Below are positions 8,219-17,739 of a stretch of 56,291 nt of DNA, in pieces (the first letter of the stretch is position 1; every line of letters begins with the position of its first letter). The position numbers were made by a program, and so were the translations under genes. A model generated the notes under the pieces. That model saw nothing but the letters and a program-made list of their open reading frames with translations. It did not search any database and was not told the DNA's origin. The stretch is from Treponema sp. GTDB lineage: Bacteria; Spirochaetota; Spirochaetia; Treponematales; Breznakiellaceae. The stretch covers positions 1-56,291 of the forward strand of contig JAITHE010000076.1 in NCBI GenBank assembly GCA_031280125.1. Direction: 5' to 3'.

Positions 8219-9466
8219 ATGCCGGATATAGATTTTAAGTCGATCATTAAACTTGACGCCGAACTGAACCAGATTCAGGATCTGGATTTGCTTCTGGAAC
8301 GGATACTCCTGGAGGCCCGGAAGGTGGTCCGGGCCGAAGCGGGTTCCATCTATGTGGTGGAGAAGACCAAAGAGGCGGAAGAAACGGTAGATAAGCTGAT
8401 AATCAAATACGCCCAAAATGATGCCCTAGCCAAGCAGCTTTCACCGGGGCAAAAACTTATCTATTCGGTTTTTTCTCTGGGGATCAACGAAAAAACCGTT
8501 TCCGGTTACTGCGCTCTTACGGGCAGGCTTGTCAATGTGCCGGATGTGTACAACATTGCCCCGGACGCTCCCTATTCCTACAACACTTCCTATGACAAGA
8601 TTTCCGGCTATAAAACCACCTCCACCCTGGCTATGCCCCTGAAAACGGCGGACGGCCGCCTGTTGGGGGTGATCCAAATCATCAATACCCTTGATGAAAA
8701 GGGCAGGGCGATTCCTTTTTCCCACGACAATGAACTGTTGATTATCCATTTTGCCAACAGCGCCTCCCTGGTCCTGCAAAAGGCCTATATAACCCGGGCG
8801 ATGATTTTAAGGATGATCAAGATGTCCGAGCTGCGGGATCCCAAAGAAACGGGTACCCATGTAAACCGGGTTGCCGGTTATGCGGTGGAAATTTACGACC
8901 GCTGGGCCTATCATCACCATATTCCAGGGGAACAGCGGGATCGCTTCAAGGATACCCTGAAAATTGCCGCCATGCTCCACGACGTGGGCAAGGTGGCGGT
9001 TTCGGACATGATCCTGAAAAAACCGGCAAAATTTACCGCCGATGAGTATATGATCATGCAGCACCATACTCTCTATGGGGCACAGCTTTTTGAGGATCCC
9101 CATTCACCGGTGGATCTTGTCGCCCGGGACGTGGCCCTGACCCACCATGAAAACTGGGACGGATCGGGTTATCCCGGCTGGATCGATCCTGTTACGGAGC
9201 AGGTCCTTAGGGCGGGTCCCGAAGGGAAACCCCTGGGTAAACAGGGTGAGGAAATTCCTCTGCCCGGCCGTATTGTGGCCGTTGCCGATGTCTACGATGC
9301 CCTTTGTTCCCGGCGGGTCTACAAGGATCCCTGGACGGAATCGGATGTTCTGGCGGAGCTGAAACATCTGGGGGGAACTAAATTTGATCCGGAACTGGTG
9401 GACATTTTTTTCGAAATCCTGCCCAGCATCAAGCAGATCCGCAGTCTCTATCCTGAACCGGCCTGA
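8219..9466 (+). CDS. GAF and HD-GYP domain protein (c-di-GMP phosphodiesterase-like)
   Basis: GAF-like N-terminus; LHDVGKVAVSDMIL, THHENWDGSGYPGW HD-GYP signatures. Confidence 0.88.
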   Translation: MPDIDFKSIIKLDAELNQIQDLDLLLERILLEARKVVRAEAGSIYVVEKTKEAEETVDKLIIKYAQNDALAKQLSPGQKLIYSVFSLGINEKTVSGYCALTGRLVNVPDVYNIAPDAPYSYNTSYDKISGYKTTSTLAMPLKTADGRLLGVIQIINTLDEKGRAIPFSHDNELLIIHFANSASLVLQKAYITRAMILRMIKMSELRDPKETGTHVNRVAGYAVEIYDRWAYHHHIPGEQRDRFKDTLKIAAMLHDVGKVAVSDMILKKPAKFTADEYMIMQHHTLYGAQLFEDPHSPVDLVARDVALTHHENWDGSGYPGWIDPVTEQVLRAGPEGKPLGKQGEEIPLPGRIVAVADVYDALCSRRVYKDPWTESDVLAELKHLGGTKFDPELVDIFFEILPSIKQIRSLYPEPA

Positions 9467-9935
9467 GCCGATCCGGCAGGATATCCCCCGCCGTCCGAAG
9501 CTGTTTTGAAAGTACCCTGTCAAAGGAATCGGCAAAGGTCTTGAGTTCCCGCCTGCCGTATCCGGGGGTCCGCTCAAAATCACAGCCGTTTTCCGCCAGG
9601 CCGACGGTAAAATTCCTCAAAGAAAGCCGCTCACCTATGTTTTCCGCCGTGTAGATCCTGCCCCGGTCGTCCAGTACCGCCGCTCCCGCCTCCAGGAGCC
9701 GGGCGGCCAGGGGAATATCCCTGGTAACCGCCACATCTCCTGACTGCGCCATAGAGACCAGAAGGCGGTCGGCGGATCCTTCCCCGGGGGGGCAGATCAG
9801 CATTTGCCCGGGGTCTACGCCGGGGATAGGCCTGTTGGCGGCAAAAAGAACCTCCGTTCCCGTTCTAGAGGCGGCCCGGATCACCAGACACCGGGCTTTG
9901 GCCGGGCAGGAATCGGCATCCACCAGGATCTTCAC
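9429..9935 (-). CDS. YaiI/YqxD (DUF188) family protein
   Basis: VKILVDADSCPAKARCLVIRAA, VAVTRDIPLAARLLEAGAAVLDDRGRIYTAENI; GTG start at 9935. Confidence 0.85.
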   Translation of the reverse strand: MKILVDADSCPAKARCLVIRAASRTGTEVLFAANRPIPGVDPGQMLICPPGEGSADRLLVSMAQSGDVAVTRDIPLAARLLEAGAAVLDDRGRIYTAENIGERLSLRNFTVGLAENGCDFERTPGYGRRELKTFADSFDRVLSKQLRTAGDILPDRLRPVQDRDCGSA

Positions 9936-11086
9936 GAACCGGGGACCAGAGCGGCAAAGAGGGTAAAATCTCCGGAAAAAAGAATCCGTTCCCCCGGCCC
10001 GCGGCGTCCGGTAAAGGCCGATTCCCCCCGGCCTAGGCTTATTCCGGCGGTCTCCGGTCCGGAACCGCCGGGGTTTACCCCGTATATGCGGGCTCTGCCT
10101 TCGGAAACGGCGATGATCCCCCTCCCGGGCGTTTCCAGTTCCGCCTCCGGTCCCCGGCAAAGATAAAGGGCAAATTCATCGCAGAGCGCAGGGTAGGCGT
10201 AACAGCCGGGGGAAACCGGAAGAGGCTTGAGTCTTTCCGGCCTGAAAGGTTCAAAGCGCAGAACCGAAAGGAGTTCCCCAGGGTCTATGTGTTTGGATGT
10301 CAGCCCTCCCCGGAGGACATTGTCCGAATTGGCCATACATTCCAGGGCGAAGCCCTTCACATAGGCGTGGAGTATACCCGCGGGGATAAATATAGCGTCC
10401 AAGGGTTCCAGGTCCAGGACGTTGAGGTAGAGAGGGGCAAGAATTCCCGAATCGCCGGGATACATTCGGGCGAGTTCTCCGCAGAGATCCAGAGCGGCGG
10501 CATCCGGTCCGGATCCGCCCGGCCAGGCGGCCCGGAGGATCCCCCCGGTCAGGCTTTTCCGTTCTTCCTCGTCCAGAGTAAAAAGAAGGGAAAGGAATTC
10601 CCCGTAGGATCCGCCGGCCAGGGCGGACCGCAGCCTGCCCGTTCCTGCCACCATGGAAAGGAGGCGATCCGTTTCGGCGCTGTCCCTGAATCCCGCCATG
10701 GCCCGGAAGGGGGTGAGGGCACAGAGGATCTCCGGCTTGTGGCTGGGATCCCTGTAATTCCGCTCCGGCGCCGAAAGACCGGGACCCGCCTTATTTTCCC
10801 GTTCAAACCCTTCCCGGGCCTGTTCCCTGTTGGGATGGGCCTGGATGGAAAGGGGAGTCCCCGCGGCAAGGAATTTTAACAGGAAGGGCAGATCCGTCAG
10901 TTCCCGGAGACTGACGGTTCTACCCCCGGCGCTGGTTGTGGAAGGCCCTCCGGGATGAACCCCCATCCACAGTTCTGCCCAGGGTTCCCCGGAGGGGTTG
11001 TCCTGTCCCAAAAACCGGGGGAGACAGTCCGGGGAACCCCAGGGGTAGTGCTTTACCGTATTGTTTAGTTTGTATAATTCAATCAT
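9932..11086 (-). CDS. manA: Mannose-6-phosphate isomerase, class I
   Basis: YKLNNTVKHYPWGS, PFLLKFLAAGTPLSIQAHPN, NYRDPSHKPEI, GILHAYVKGFALECMANSDNVLRGGLTSKHID. Confidence 0.93.
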   Translation of the reverse strand: MIELYKLNNTVKHYPWGSPDCLPRFLGQDNPSGEPWAELWMGVHPGGPSTTSAGGRTVSLRELTDLPFLLKFLAAGTPLSIQAHPNREQAREGFERENKAGPGLSAPERNYRDPSHKPEILCALTPFRAMAGFRDSAETDRLLSMVAGTGRLRSALAGGSYGEFLSLLFTLDEEERKSLTGGILRAAWPGGSGPDAAALDLCGELARMYPGDSGILAPLYLNVLDLEPLDAIFIPAGILHAYVKGFALECMANSDNVLRGGLTSKHIDPGELLSVLRFEPFRPERLKPLPVSPGCYAYPALCDEFALYLCRGPEAELETPGRGIIAVSEGRARIYGVNPGGSGPETAGISLGRGESAFTGRRGPGERILFSGDFTLFAALVPGS

Positions 11087-11369
11087 TGGGGATTGCCTCG
11101 TCAATCCGGGCGATCAGGTCTAGGGTTAACTGTTCAGCCTCCCGCCCTTCCCGGCCTTCCCGTTTTTTTATTTTTTCAATTTCATCGCAGAGGAGAAATC
11201 CCGTAAGCAGCGCCAGTTTCAGCGGTTCCTGGAGACCGGTGGATTTTTGGGTGTTTTCAATGACAATCCGATAACGGTTAAGGAGGCTTTCCAGATAAAC
11301 CGGATCCTCATCGGCGGCGATGGAAATGGAAGTCCCCAGCAGATCGATACGAAGGCCGCTCTTCTCCAT
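11079..11369 (-). CDS. zapA: Cell division protein ZapA
   Basis: IDLLGTSISIAADEDPVYLESLLNRYRIVIENT...LKLALLTGFLLCDEI. Confidence 0.75.
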   Translation of the reverse strand: MEKSGLRIDLLGTSISIAADEDPVYLESLLNRYRIVIENTQKSTGLQEPLKLALLTGFLLCDEIEKIKKREGREGREAEQLTLDLIARIDEAIPND

Positions 11370-11372
11370 GGT

Positions 11373-11840
11373 TTAAAATATGTCCAGTTCGGCCTCGCCG
11401 GCATTTTCCGGCTCATCTTCTTCCGGTTCGCAGTCCTCTTCCGTCGTTTCGGAGGGCTCTTCCACCGTATAGGCCGCCGCCACCGGAGGCCGGGGGGGAT
11501 CCGCCGAAGGGGGGGGCTCCGGTCCGGAAAGCGGTCCGGCGGGCCGGAGGGGCTGAACCGGCGGCTGCGGCGGTTCCACGGATTGCGCTGCTACGGCGGG
11601 CCGGATATTGACGGCGGAAAGACTCCGTTCTATGGCGTCCTCAAACTGATTAAGTCTGCCCAGGGCCGAGACGATTCCCTCTTCTATCCGGGCTTTTTCT
11701 TCCTTAAGCCGGGCAATGGTTTCCTCAAGTTCTTTGTTTCGCTTTTTTAGCCGGCCGTTTTCTTCCGTAACCTGGTTAACAAAGTCTATCGCCCTGGCGA
11801 TCTTGGATTCCAGCAGCTTGATTTGCTCAAGGCTTACCAT
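11373..11840 (-). CDS. Coiled-coil protein (ZapB-like position), unknown function
   Basis: EQIKLLESKIARAIDFVNQVTEENGRLKKRNKELEETIARLKEEKARIEE followed by a Pro-rich/acidic tail. Confidence 0.6.
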   Translation of the reverse strand: MVSLEQIKLLESKIARAIDFVNQVTEENGRLKKRNKELEETIARLKEEKARIEEGIVSALGRLNQFEDAIERSLSAVNIRPAVAAQSVEPPQPPVQPLRPAGPLSGPEPPPSADPPRPPVAAAYTVEEPSETTEEDCEPEEDEPENAGEAELDIF

Positions 11841-11842
11841 AA

Positions 11843-12220
11843 CTACGCCCCCGCGGTTTCACCGGAATCTAGGGCCGCCTTGACTCTGGCGGTTATCGCC
11901 TTGAAAGCCGCTATGTCCTCAGAGGCAAGGTAGGCGAGGGCTTTCCGGTTAATGGCGATGCCCGCCCTGGTAAGGCCCTGGACAAAACGGGAATAGGTAA
12001 TTCCTTCGGCCCGGCAGGCGGCGTTGATCCGGATAATCCAGATCCGGCGAAAATCCCCCTTCCGGTCTTTCCTGTCCCGGTAGGCGTAGGAAAGGGCCTT
12101 GGCAACAGCGTCTTTGGCGGTTTTGTAATTCGAGTGGCGCCGGCCCCAGTAGCCCTTGGCCAGTTTAAGTATTTTTTTCCGGTGGTTCTTTCGTTTGGAA
12201 CCGTCTATAGCGCGCGGCAT
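11843..12220 (-). CDS. rplT: 50S ribosomal protein L20
   Basis: [39 protein letters not shown]...[13 protein letters not shown]. Confidence 0.97.
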   Translation of the reverse strand: MPRAIDGSKRKNHRKKILKLAKGYWGRRHSNYKTAKDAVAKALSYAYRDRKDRKGDFRRIWIIRINAACRAEGITYSRFVQGLTRAGIAINRKALAYLASEDIAAFKAITARVKAALDSGETAGA

Positions 12221-12231
12221 CTCTTTACTCC

Positions 12232-12438
12232 TTAACCGTAGGGCAGTAGTTTCTTCCGGATTACCGGAACATTATCGCCGGAAAGAATTCCCGCATGGCG
12301 CAGATTTCGCTTGCGCTTGGCGGATTTTTTGGTGAGGATATGACGAAGGTTCTGTTTTTTGTACTTTACCTTCCCCGTTCCGGTAAATGAAAAGCGCTTG
12401 GAGGCGCTTTTCGTGGTCTTCATCTTAATTTTGGGCAT
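12232..12438 (-). CDS. rpmI: 50S ribosomal protein L35
   Basis: [39 protein letters not shown]. Confidence 0.96.
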   Translation of the reverse strand: MPKIKMKTTKSASKRFSFTGTGKVKYKKQNLRHILTKKSAKRKRNLRHAGILSGDNVPVIRKKLLPYG

Positions 12439-13024
12439 CGCTCTGTCCTTCCTGCACTTCCTGTTTAACCTGGGCGCCGGACGGGGGTATTCCCGTTTTG
12501 GCCGGTTTTCCCGTTTTGGCCTTGGGGCTTAGGACCATGGACATAAAACGTCCTTCCATGGCGGGCTGTTTATCCATCACATAATCCCCTTCTATCCGGG
12601 CCAGTACGTCCTTTAAGACTACCAGTCCCAATTCGGTATGGGCCAGTTCCCGTCCCCGGAACCGCACCGTTACCTTAACCTTGTTACCCTCCGCAAGAAA
12701 TTCCTTCACATGCTTGGATTTAAAATCCAAGTCATGATCGTCAATTTTTGGCTGCATGCGGATTTCTTTTAATTTTAACAGCTTTTGCTTTTTCTTCGAG
12801 TCCCGGACTTTTTTCTCGTTCTCAAACTTGAATTTGCCGTAGTCAAGGATCTTGACCACCGGCGGATTTGCCTGGGGGGCCACTTCCACCAGGTCCACTC
12901 CCTGTTCCCTGGCCAATGCAAGGGCTTCCTGGATGGGCATAATCCCCTGTTCTCCGTCTTCGCGGATGAGCCTGACCTCCCGCACCCGGATTTGCTCATT
13001 TATCCGTAAATCCTTATCCGCCAA
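12425..13024 (-). CDS. infC: Translation initiation factor IF-3
   Basis: [16 protein letters not shown]...[23 protein letters not shown]...[20 protein letters not shown] start after GGAGG. Confidence 0.97.
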   Translation of the reverse strand: MADKDLRINEQIRVREVRLIREDGEQGIMPIQEALALAREQGVDLVEVAPQANPPVVKILDYGKFKFENEKKVRDSKKKQKLLKLKEIRMQPKIDDHDLDFKSKHVKEFLAEGNKVKVTVRFRGRELAHTELGLVVLKDVLARIEGDYVMDKQPAMEGRFMSMVLSPKAKTGKPAKTGIPPSGAQVKQEVQEGQSDAQN

Positions 13025-13144
13025 CTGGCCTCCTTCCCCTTATACGGGGCGTAAACTGTAAAATACCGTTTAAGTATAACCGTACGGGAGGAAAATGTAA
13101 AGTGGCATCGGCGAATTCAAAGCAAAGACAGGGGCCGTATAGAA

Positions 13145-13786
13145 ATGGAAGGGGAAAACTGCTACACTCTCTCCATGATACTGTTTTGTTTTCTTTGGAC
13201 GCCTTTATTTTACCTGTTCTGGCGTTCCCTGAATGATGAATCGTCCCTTACCGGAGGAACCTGGGCCCTGCTTGTGGGGACCATTACCGCCTTTTTCCGG
13301 TTTTTTCTTGGATCCTTTGTCAATCCCGGGGGCTACGGCTTTTCCCGGTGGGTTTCCGCCTGTATTGATGTGGTAGCCCTTCCGGTGGCGCTGCCCTATG
13401 CGGTCTGTATAACCTTTTCCCTTCTGCGGGTTATTTCTTCCCAGGCCAATTTTACCAATTATGTTTTTCTGTGGATTATTCCCGTGGCGGCCGTTAGAGC
13501 CCTGGCCTGGAGTGCCCAAAAGGATCCTATCCTGCTCATAGGGATACCGGTTTTATGGACCGCCATGGTGGTGGGCATAGGCTGGTTTATCAGGATTATT
13601 CAAAACGGCTGGGGCTGGGTAATCGCCCCCGCCATTTTGGGGGCCGCCGCCCTGCCCCTGACCGCCGCTACCGCCTACTGGGCCCTCTTTGCCCACCACA
13701 CCGTTCCCGGCCTTATTCTTCTCTTTCTTTGCCTTATCCCCATGGGCTTTTCCCTGACAGCGTCCTTTCTGGACAGCCGGAAATAG
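13145..13786 (+). CDS. Multi-pass membrane protein, unknown function
   Basis: 213 aa with several hydrophobic segments; no recognised family. Confidence 0.55.
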   Translation: MEGENCYTLSMILFCFLWTPLFYLFWRSLNDESSLTGGTWALLVGTITAFFRFFLGSFVNPGGYGFSRWVSACIDVVALPVALPYAVCITFSLLRVISSQANFTNYVFLWIIPVAAVRALAWSAQKDPILLIGIPVLWTAMVVGIGWFIRIIQNGWGWVIAPAILGAAALPLTAATAYWALFAHHTVPGLILLFLCLIPMGFSLTASFLDSRK

Positions 13787-13836
13787 CCCTGATCAAGGCT
13801 TAACGCCCCCGTCGTGGGTAAATTAAGCCTGCCCGC

Positions 13837-13868
13837 GGCCAAGCCTTCGCTATTGCTCAGGCTTGGCC
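13837..13868. terminator. Hairpin between convergent genes
   Basis: ggccaagcct-tcgctattgctc-aggcttggcc, perfect 10-bp stem. Confidence 0.45.
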
Positions 13869-13959
13869 CGCCCCGTAATGGACACGAACCGGTGAGAGCG
13901 TTGTTTTCCGGTTAATGCGGCAGACGTGGGGCATAAACAATGCCCCCGTGATGAGTAAA

Positions 13960-14958
13960 TTAGGCTTGCCCCGCCGACCCCAGGACGTTTTTGTTTTTTT
14001 CCGTATACATCTTCTTGAGTTCGTCCCGGGCAGGGCCCAGGTACTTGCGGGGGTCGAATTCACCGGGTTTTTCCGCAAAGGTTTTGCGGATCATCGCCGT
14101 CATGGCAAGCCGTCCGTCGCTGTCGATGTTGATCTTGCAGACCGCGCTTTTGGCGGCCTTCCGGAGCTGTTCTTCGGGGATTCCTACCGAATCGGGGAGC
14201 CTGCCTCCGAACTGTTCAATCATTTTGACATATTCGACGGGCACCGAAGAGGAACCGTGGAGGACGATGGGGAATCCGGGGATCTTTTTTTCGATTTCTT
14301 CCAGAATGTCGAACCGGAGCGGGGGAGGGATAAGGATTCCGTTGGCGTCCCGGGTGCACTGTTCGGACTTGAACTTGGTCCGGCCGTGGCTGGTGCCGAT
14401 GGAGATCGCCAGGGAATCGACCTTGGTCTTGTTCACAAAGTCGATCACCTCCTCCGGCTGGGTATAGTGGCTCTGTTCCGCTGCCACGTCGTCTTCTACC
14501 CCCGCCAGAACCCCCAGTTCCCCTTCCACGGTTACATAATCCTTCTGGGAATGGGCAAAATCCACCACCTTCCGGGTCAAGGCTACGTTTTCGTCATAGG
14601 GCTTGCTGGAGCCGTCGATCATCACGCTGGAAAACCCCGATTCGATGCAGTCCTTACAAAGCTCAAAGGTATCCCCATGGTCCAGGTGAAGAACCACGGG
14701 AATGTCGTACCCCAGTTCGTGGGCGTATTCCACCGCCCCCCGGGCCATGTTTTTAAGCAGATTCTGGTTGGCGTACTTCCTGGCGCCCGAAGACACCTGG
14801 AGGATCACCGGAGATTTAGTTTCTACACAGGCCTGGATAATGGCCTGGAGCTGTTCCATGTTGTTAAAATTGTAAGCCGGGATGGCATAGCCCCCGGAAA
14901 CCGCCTTTTTGAAAAGCTCAACGGTATTTACCAGGCCTAATTCCTTATAACTGGTCAT
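13960..14958 (-). CDS. fba: Class II fructose-1,6-bisphosphate aldolase
   Basis: AIPAYNFNNMEQLQAIIQA, VVLHLDHGDTFELCKDCIESGFSSVMIDGS, VTVEGELGVLAGVEDDV, LVLHGSSSVP-like segment. Confidence 0.95.
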   Translation of the reverse strand: MTSYKELGLVNTVELFKKAVSGGYAIPAYNFNNMEQLQAIIQACVETKSPVILQVSSGARKYANQNLLKNMARGAVEYAHELGYDIPVVLHLDHGDTFELCKDCIESGFSSVMIDGSSKPYDENVALTRKVVDFAHSQKDYVTVEGELGVLAGVEDDVAAEQSHYTQPEEVIDFVNKTKVDSLAISIGTSHGRTKFKSEQCTRDANGILIPPPLRFDILEEIEKKIPGFPIVLHGSSSVPVEYVKMIEQFGGRLPDSVGIPEEQLRKAAKSAVCKINIDSDGRLAMTAMIRKTFAEKPGEFDPRKYLGPARDELKKMYTEKNKNVLGSAGQA

Positions 14959-14999
14959 GTTCTGCTCCTTGCTGATAATATGGGTAAGAATATAATGAA

Positions 15000-15947
15000 A
15001 TGATGAAAAGCTTCAAGCGCCGTTTGGGGGCGCTGACCGCACTGCTGGTTCTTCTCGCCGGAGCCGGAGTTTTTTTCCTCCGCCGGCCGGTGGTTATGGT
15101 CAGCGACGAAGCCTTCGGCCTGCTTTACGGGGAAAGCCGGGCCCTGGTTCGGCGGGTCTTCCTTTCCGCTGTTTCCTTTCGGCGGATACGGAGCATTGAA
15201 CTTGCCGAAGGGGCAGGGCCGGATTTGGCGGCCCAGGCGGCGGCGAGCCTTTCCCGGCGTCCCCTGGCAGTATTTTTTCCCTTCCGGTACCGGGACGGGG
15301 CCCGGCGCTACCTTCGGAACAGGCCCGGATCCACGGTGGTAATCCTGGGAGGGCGGAATTCCCCCGAAACGGAAGCCGGGGAAGGGGAGCCCCTGTGGTT
15401 TTCCACCGATCTCAGGACCGATTTGTACCGGGCCGGGGTCTGTGCGGCGGCCATTACCGGTTCCGGCGGGTCCTATGACAGGTTAAAGGTGGCCCTCTAC
15501 GAAAAGGGGCTGGAAGAAGGGGATTGGGCCGCCTTTAGCGGCGCCCTGGAAGACCAAAGATGGACGGGGCAGCCCTATTTTCTCTCCCCTGGCGAGAATA
15601 TACCCCCGGAGGATCTTGCCGGGGGGATTACCGGCGGAAAAACGGAGCCCGATTGTACGGTGATCCTGGGAAGGGAAGATTTTGACTTTCTTAATACCCG
15701 GTCGCCGCTGATACTCTTTACTTGGACCGATCCGGCCCTGCTTCCCCGGAATACCGCGGTGGTTTTTGACGATTCCCCCTGGGCCCAGCTGGGTCCAGCG
15801 CTGGCGGCGGTTCAAAAAGGGGAGGGCGGCGGACTTATTCCGTCAAAAATCACCCTGCCGGGGTACAATAGGGATATGGAAAAGGATATTATTGAAATAA
15901 ACCGGATAAAAAGGCTAAAATATGAAGGAAAAAATACGGATAATTAA
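15000..15947 (+). CDS. Exported protein of unknown function
   Basis: N-terminal signal/anchor LTALLVLLAGAGVFFL; no recognised domain; immediately upstream of flaA. Confidence 0.55.
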   Translation: MMKSFKRRLGALTALLVLLAGAGVFFLRRPVVMVSDEAFGLLYGESRALVRRVFLSAVSFRRIRSIELAEGAGPDLAAQAAASLSRRPLAVFFPFRYRDGARRYLRNRPGSTVVILGGRNSPETEAGEGEPLWFSTDLRTDLYRAGVCAAAITGSGGSYDRLKVALYEKGLEEGDWAAFSGALEDQRWTGQPYFLSPGENIPPEDLAGGITGGKTEPDCTVILGREDFDFLNTRSPLILFTWTDPALLPRNTAVVFDDSPWAQLGPALAAVQKGEGGGLIPSKITLPGYNRDMEKDIIEINRIKRLKYEGKNTDN

Positions 15948-15965
15948 AGAAACCCTAAAATGGGT

Positions 15966-15994
15966 TTGACAAAGACGAAGGAAAGAATTATAAT
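15966..15994 (+). promoter_or_regulatory. Consensus sigma-70 promoter for the flaA genes
   Basis: TTGACA-17 nt-TATAAT. Confidence 0.8.
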
Positions 15995-16068
15995 CTTAGC
16001 TGACTTCATTTTTCAGATAGGATCCCGCGGCAAGCTCGGGTCCCGGATAAGTGAAAAGGAGTATTGGA

Positions 16069-16929
16069 ATGAAATATGGAAGTTTTAGGGTGGTCTGCCT
16101 GCTTTTGCTGGCGGGAACGGCCCTGGCGGCATTCGGAGATGAGTTTACCGTAAATCTGGAGTCCAAGGTGCTGGAAAATTTTGACAACGCGGAAGACTCC
16201 AAATATGTGTGGCGGAAACAAGCCAGCCGTTACGCCGTAGGCAAGGATCCCGCGGACAAGGATAATCCGTCCTTTGCCAATATGGGCCTTGAAAACGACT
16301 TTTTCCCCAAGCTTGAGTACTTTGATATTTGGCCCATGGCCCTGTTTAAAACCAACCGAGAGGGCAGGGCGCTTAAAAGTTTAGGCATCTGGGGCAGATT
16401 CAAGCGGATGGGTTACAACTGGATCGACATCTACCCCACCCTTAAATCGGAAGGGGAAGAGGCCCAGCCCTACGAGATCCCCATTCCAGGCCGGGTCAGG
16501 TATCTGGATATGTGGGTTTGGGGTTCCAAACTTAACTATTATCTTGAGGCGTACCTGCGGGACGAAAAGGGAGTGGTTCACAGTATTTATATCGGGAACC
16601 TTGGTTTCCAGGGGTGGAAAAACCTCCGGGCGGTGGTACCCAACGGGGTACCCCAGGTCCGGCGTATCATTCCCGATCCGGTTACGGCCAATATGCTCAG
16701 TACCGAGGAGCGGAACGCGATTTACCTGAAATTTATCAAATTCCGGATCTGGACAACCCCCCGGGAAGAGGTGGGGAATTTCTATGTGTATTTTGATCAT
16801 TTCAAAGTCCTGACGGACACCTTTGAATCCCTCTTTGACGGTGATGAGCTGACCGATCCCGAATGGATCCGGGAAAATTGGGAAGGCGGCGGTTCGCAGC
16901 AGCAGGGCGCTCAGGGCGCGCAGAATTAA
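16069..16929 (+). CDS. flaA: Flagellar filament outer layer (sheath) protein FlaA
   Basis: Signal peptide; LENFDNAEDSKYVWRKQASRYA, LGIWGRFKRMGYNWIDIYP, GNLGFQGWKNLR. Confidence 0.9.
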   Translation: MKYGSFRVVCLLLLAGTALAAFGDEFTVNLESKVLENFDNAEDSKYVWRKQASRYAVGKDPADKDNPSFANMGLENDFFPKLEYFDIWPMALFKTNREGRALKSLGIWGRFKRMGYNWIDIYPTLKSEGEEAQPYEIPIPGRVRYLDMWVWGSKLNYYLEAYLRDEKGVVHSIYIGNLGFQGWKNLRAVVPNGVPQVRRIIPDPVTANMLSTEERNAIYLKFIKFRIWTTPREEVGNFYVYFDHFKVLTDTFESLFDGDELTDPEWIRENWEGGGSQQQGAQGAQN

Positions 16930-16940
16930 GGAGGCCGCAG

Positions 16941-17666
16941 ATGAAACGATTTATAGTAACCGTCCTGTTTATTGCTTTAGTTTCCGCCGGGCTTTTTGCC
17001 CAGGAACAGGAAATCGGGGAAACCAACGCCGCCCAGCTGGGGATTTCCGAGGCCCAGCAAAAACTCAAAGAAATTTCGGTGGATAAATTTGAGTTTGAAG
17101 GGTTTTGGCTTTCCACCATGTCCTCCGACGAAGGGTATACCACTTCCAGGCTTTTTGAGGGGGCTCCCGCCGCTAAACAGCCCATTCCAGAAGAAGAGGG
17201 CCTTAATATAGCGGATAACTACGTACTCGGTACCAGGATTGATTTTCTTCGCCGGGGGATTAACAGTTTCTTTGTCTATCCCCAGCGTCCCCTTCCCATA
17301 GAGGGGATTACCAAAACCGTTTCGGTGTGGGTGGCGGGCCGTAACTTTAACCATAGCCTTAACCTGCTTATCGAAGACGCCTTTGGGCAGTACTTTGAAC
17401 TTTATGTGGGCAAGTTGAATTTTCAGGGCTGGAAAAAGATGACCGTAGCCATCCCTCCCCAGGCTCCTGACGGGGTCCACGGTATCGTTCAGCGGAACTA
17501 TCACTACAACAATATGATGGGGATTAGGATCACCGGTTTTCGGATCGACTGTGATCCCATGGAAGCCTACGGTTCCTACTACATCTATTTTGATGATCTG
17601 CGGGCGGTAACGGACCTCTTTGCCGAGGATATTAAAGACGCCGATGATATGAGCGACATGTGGTAG
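16941..17666 (+). CDS. FlaA family sheath protein paralogue
   Basis: KFEFEGFWLSTMSSDEG, GKLNFQGWKKMTVAIPP, YIYFDDLRAVTDLF; tandem to flaA, SD ggagg. Confidence 0.85.
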   Translation: MKRFIVTVLFIALVSAGLFAQEQEIGETNAAQLGISEAQQKLKEISVDKFEFEGFWLSTMSSDEGYTTSRLFEGAPAAKQPIPEEEGLNIADNYVLGTRIDFLRRGINSFFVYPQRPLPIEGITKTVSVWVAGRNFNHSLNLLIEDAFGQYFELYVGKLNFQGWKKMTVAIPPQAPDGVHGIVQRNYHYNNMMGIRITGFRIDCDPMEAYGSYYIYFDDLRAVTDLFAEDIKDADDMSDMW

Positions 17667-17694
17667 ACTAAGGCGGTTTTGACCGCGTCAGCCG

Positions 17695-17739
17695 CTAAAC
17701 AAAAGGGGAACCGTCCGGTGCGGTTCCCCTTTTGTTTAG
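17695..17739. terminator. Strong bidirectional terminator hairpin
   Basis: ctaaacaaaaggggaacc-gtccggtgc-ggttccccttttgtttag, perfect 18-bp stem flanked by A/T tracts, between convergent genes. Confidence 0.85.

Noticed and set aside
13915-14940. 341-aa plus-strand ORF
   Set aside because: Exact antisense shadow of fba.
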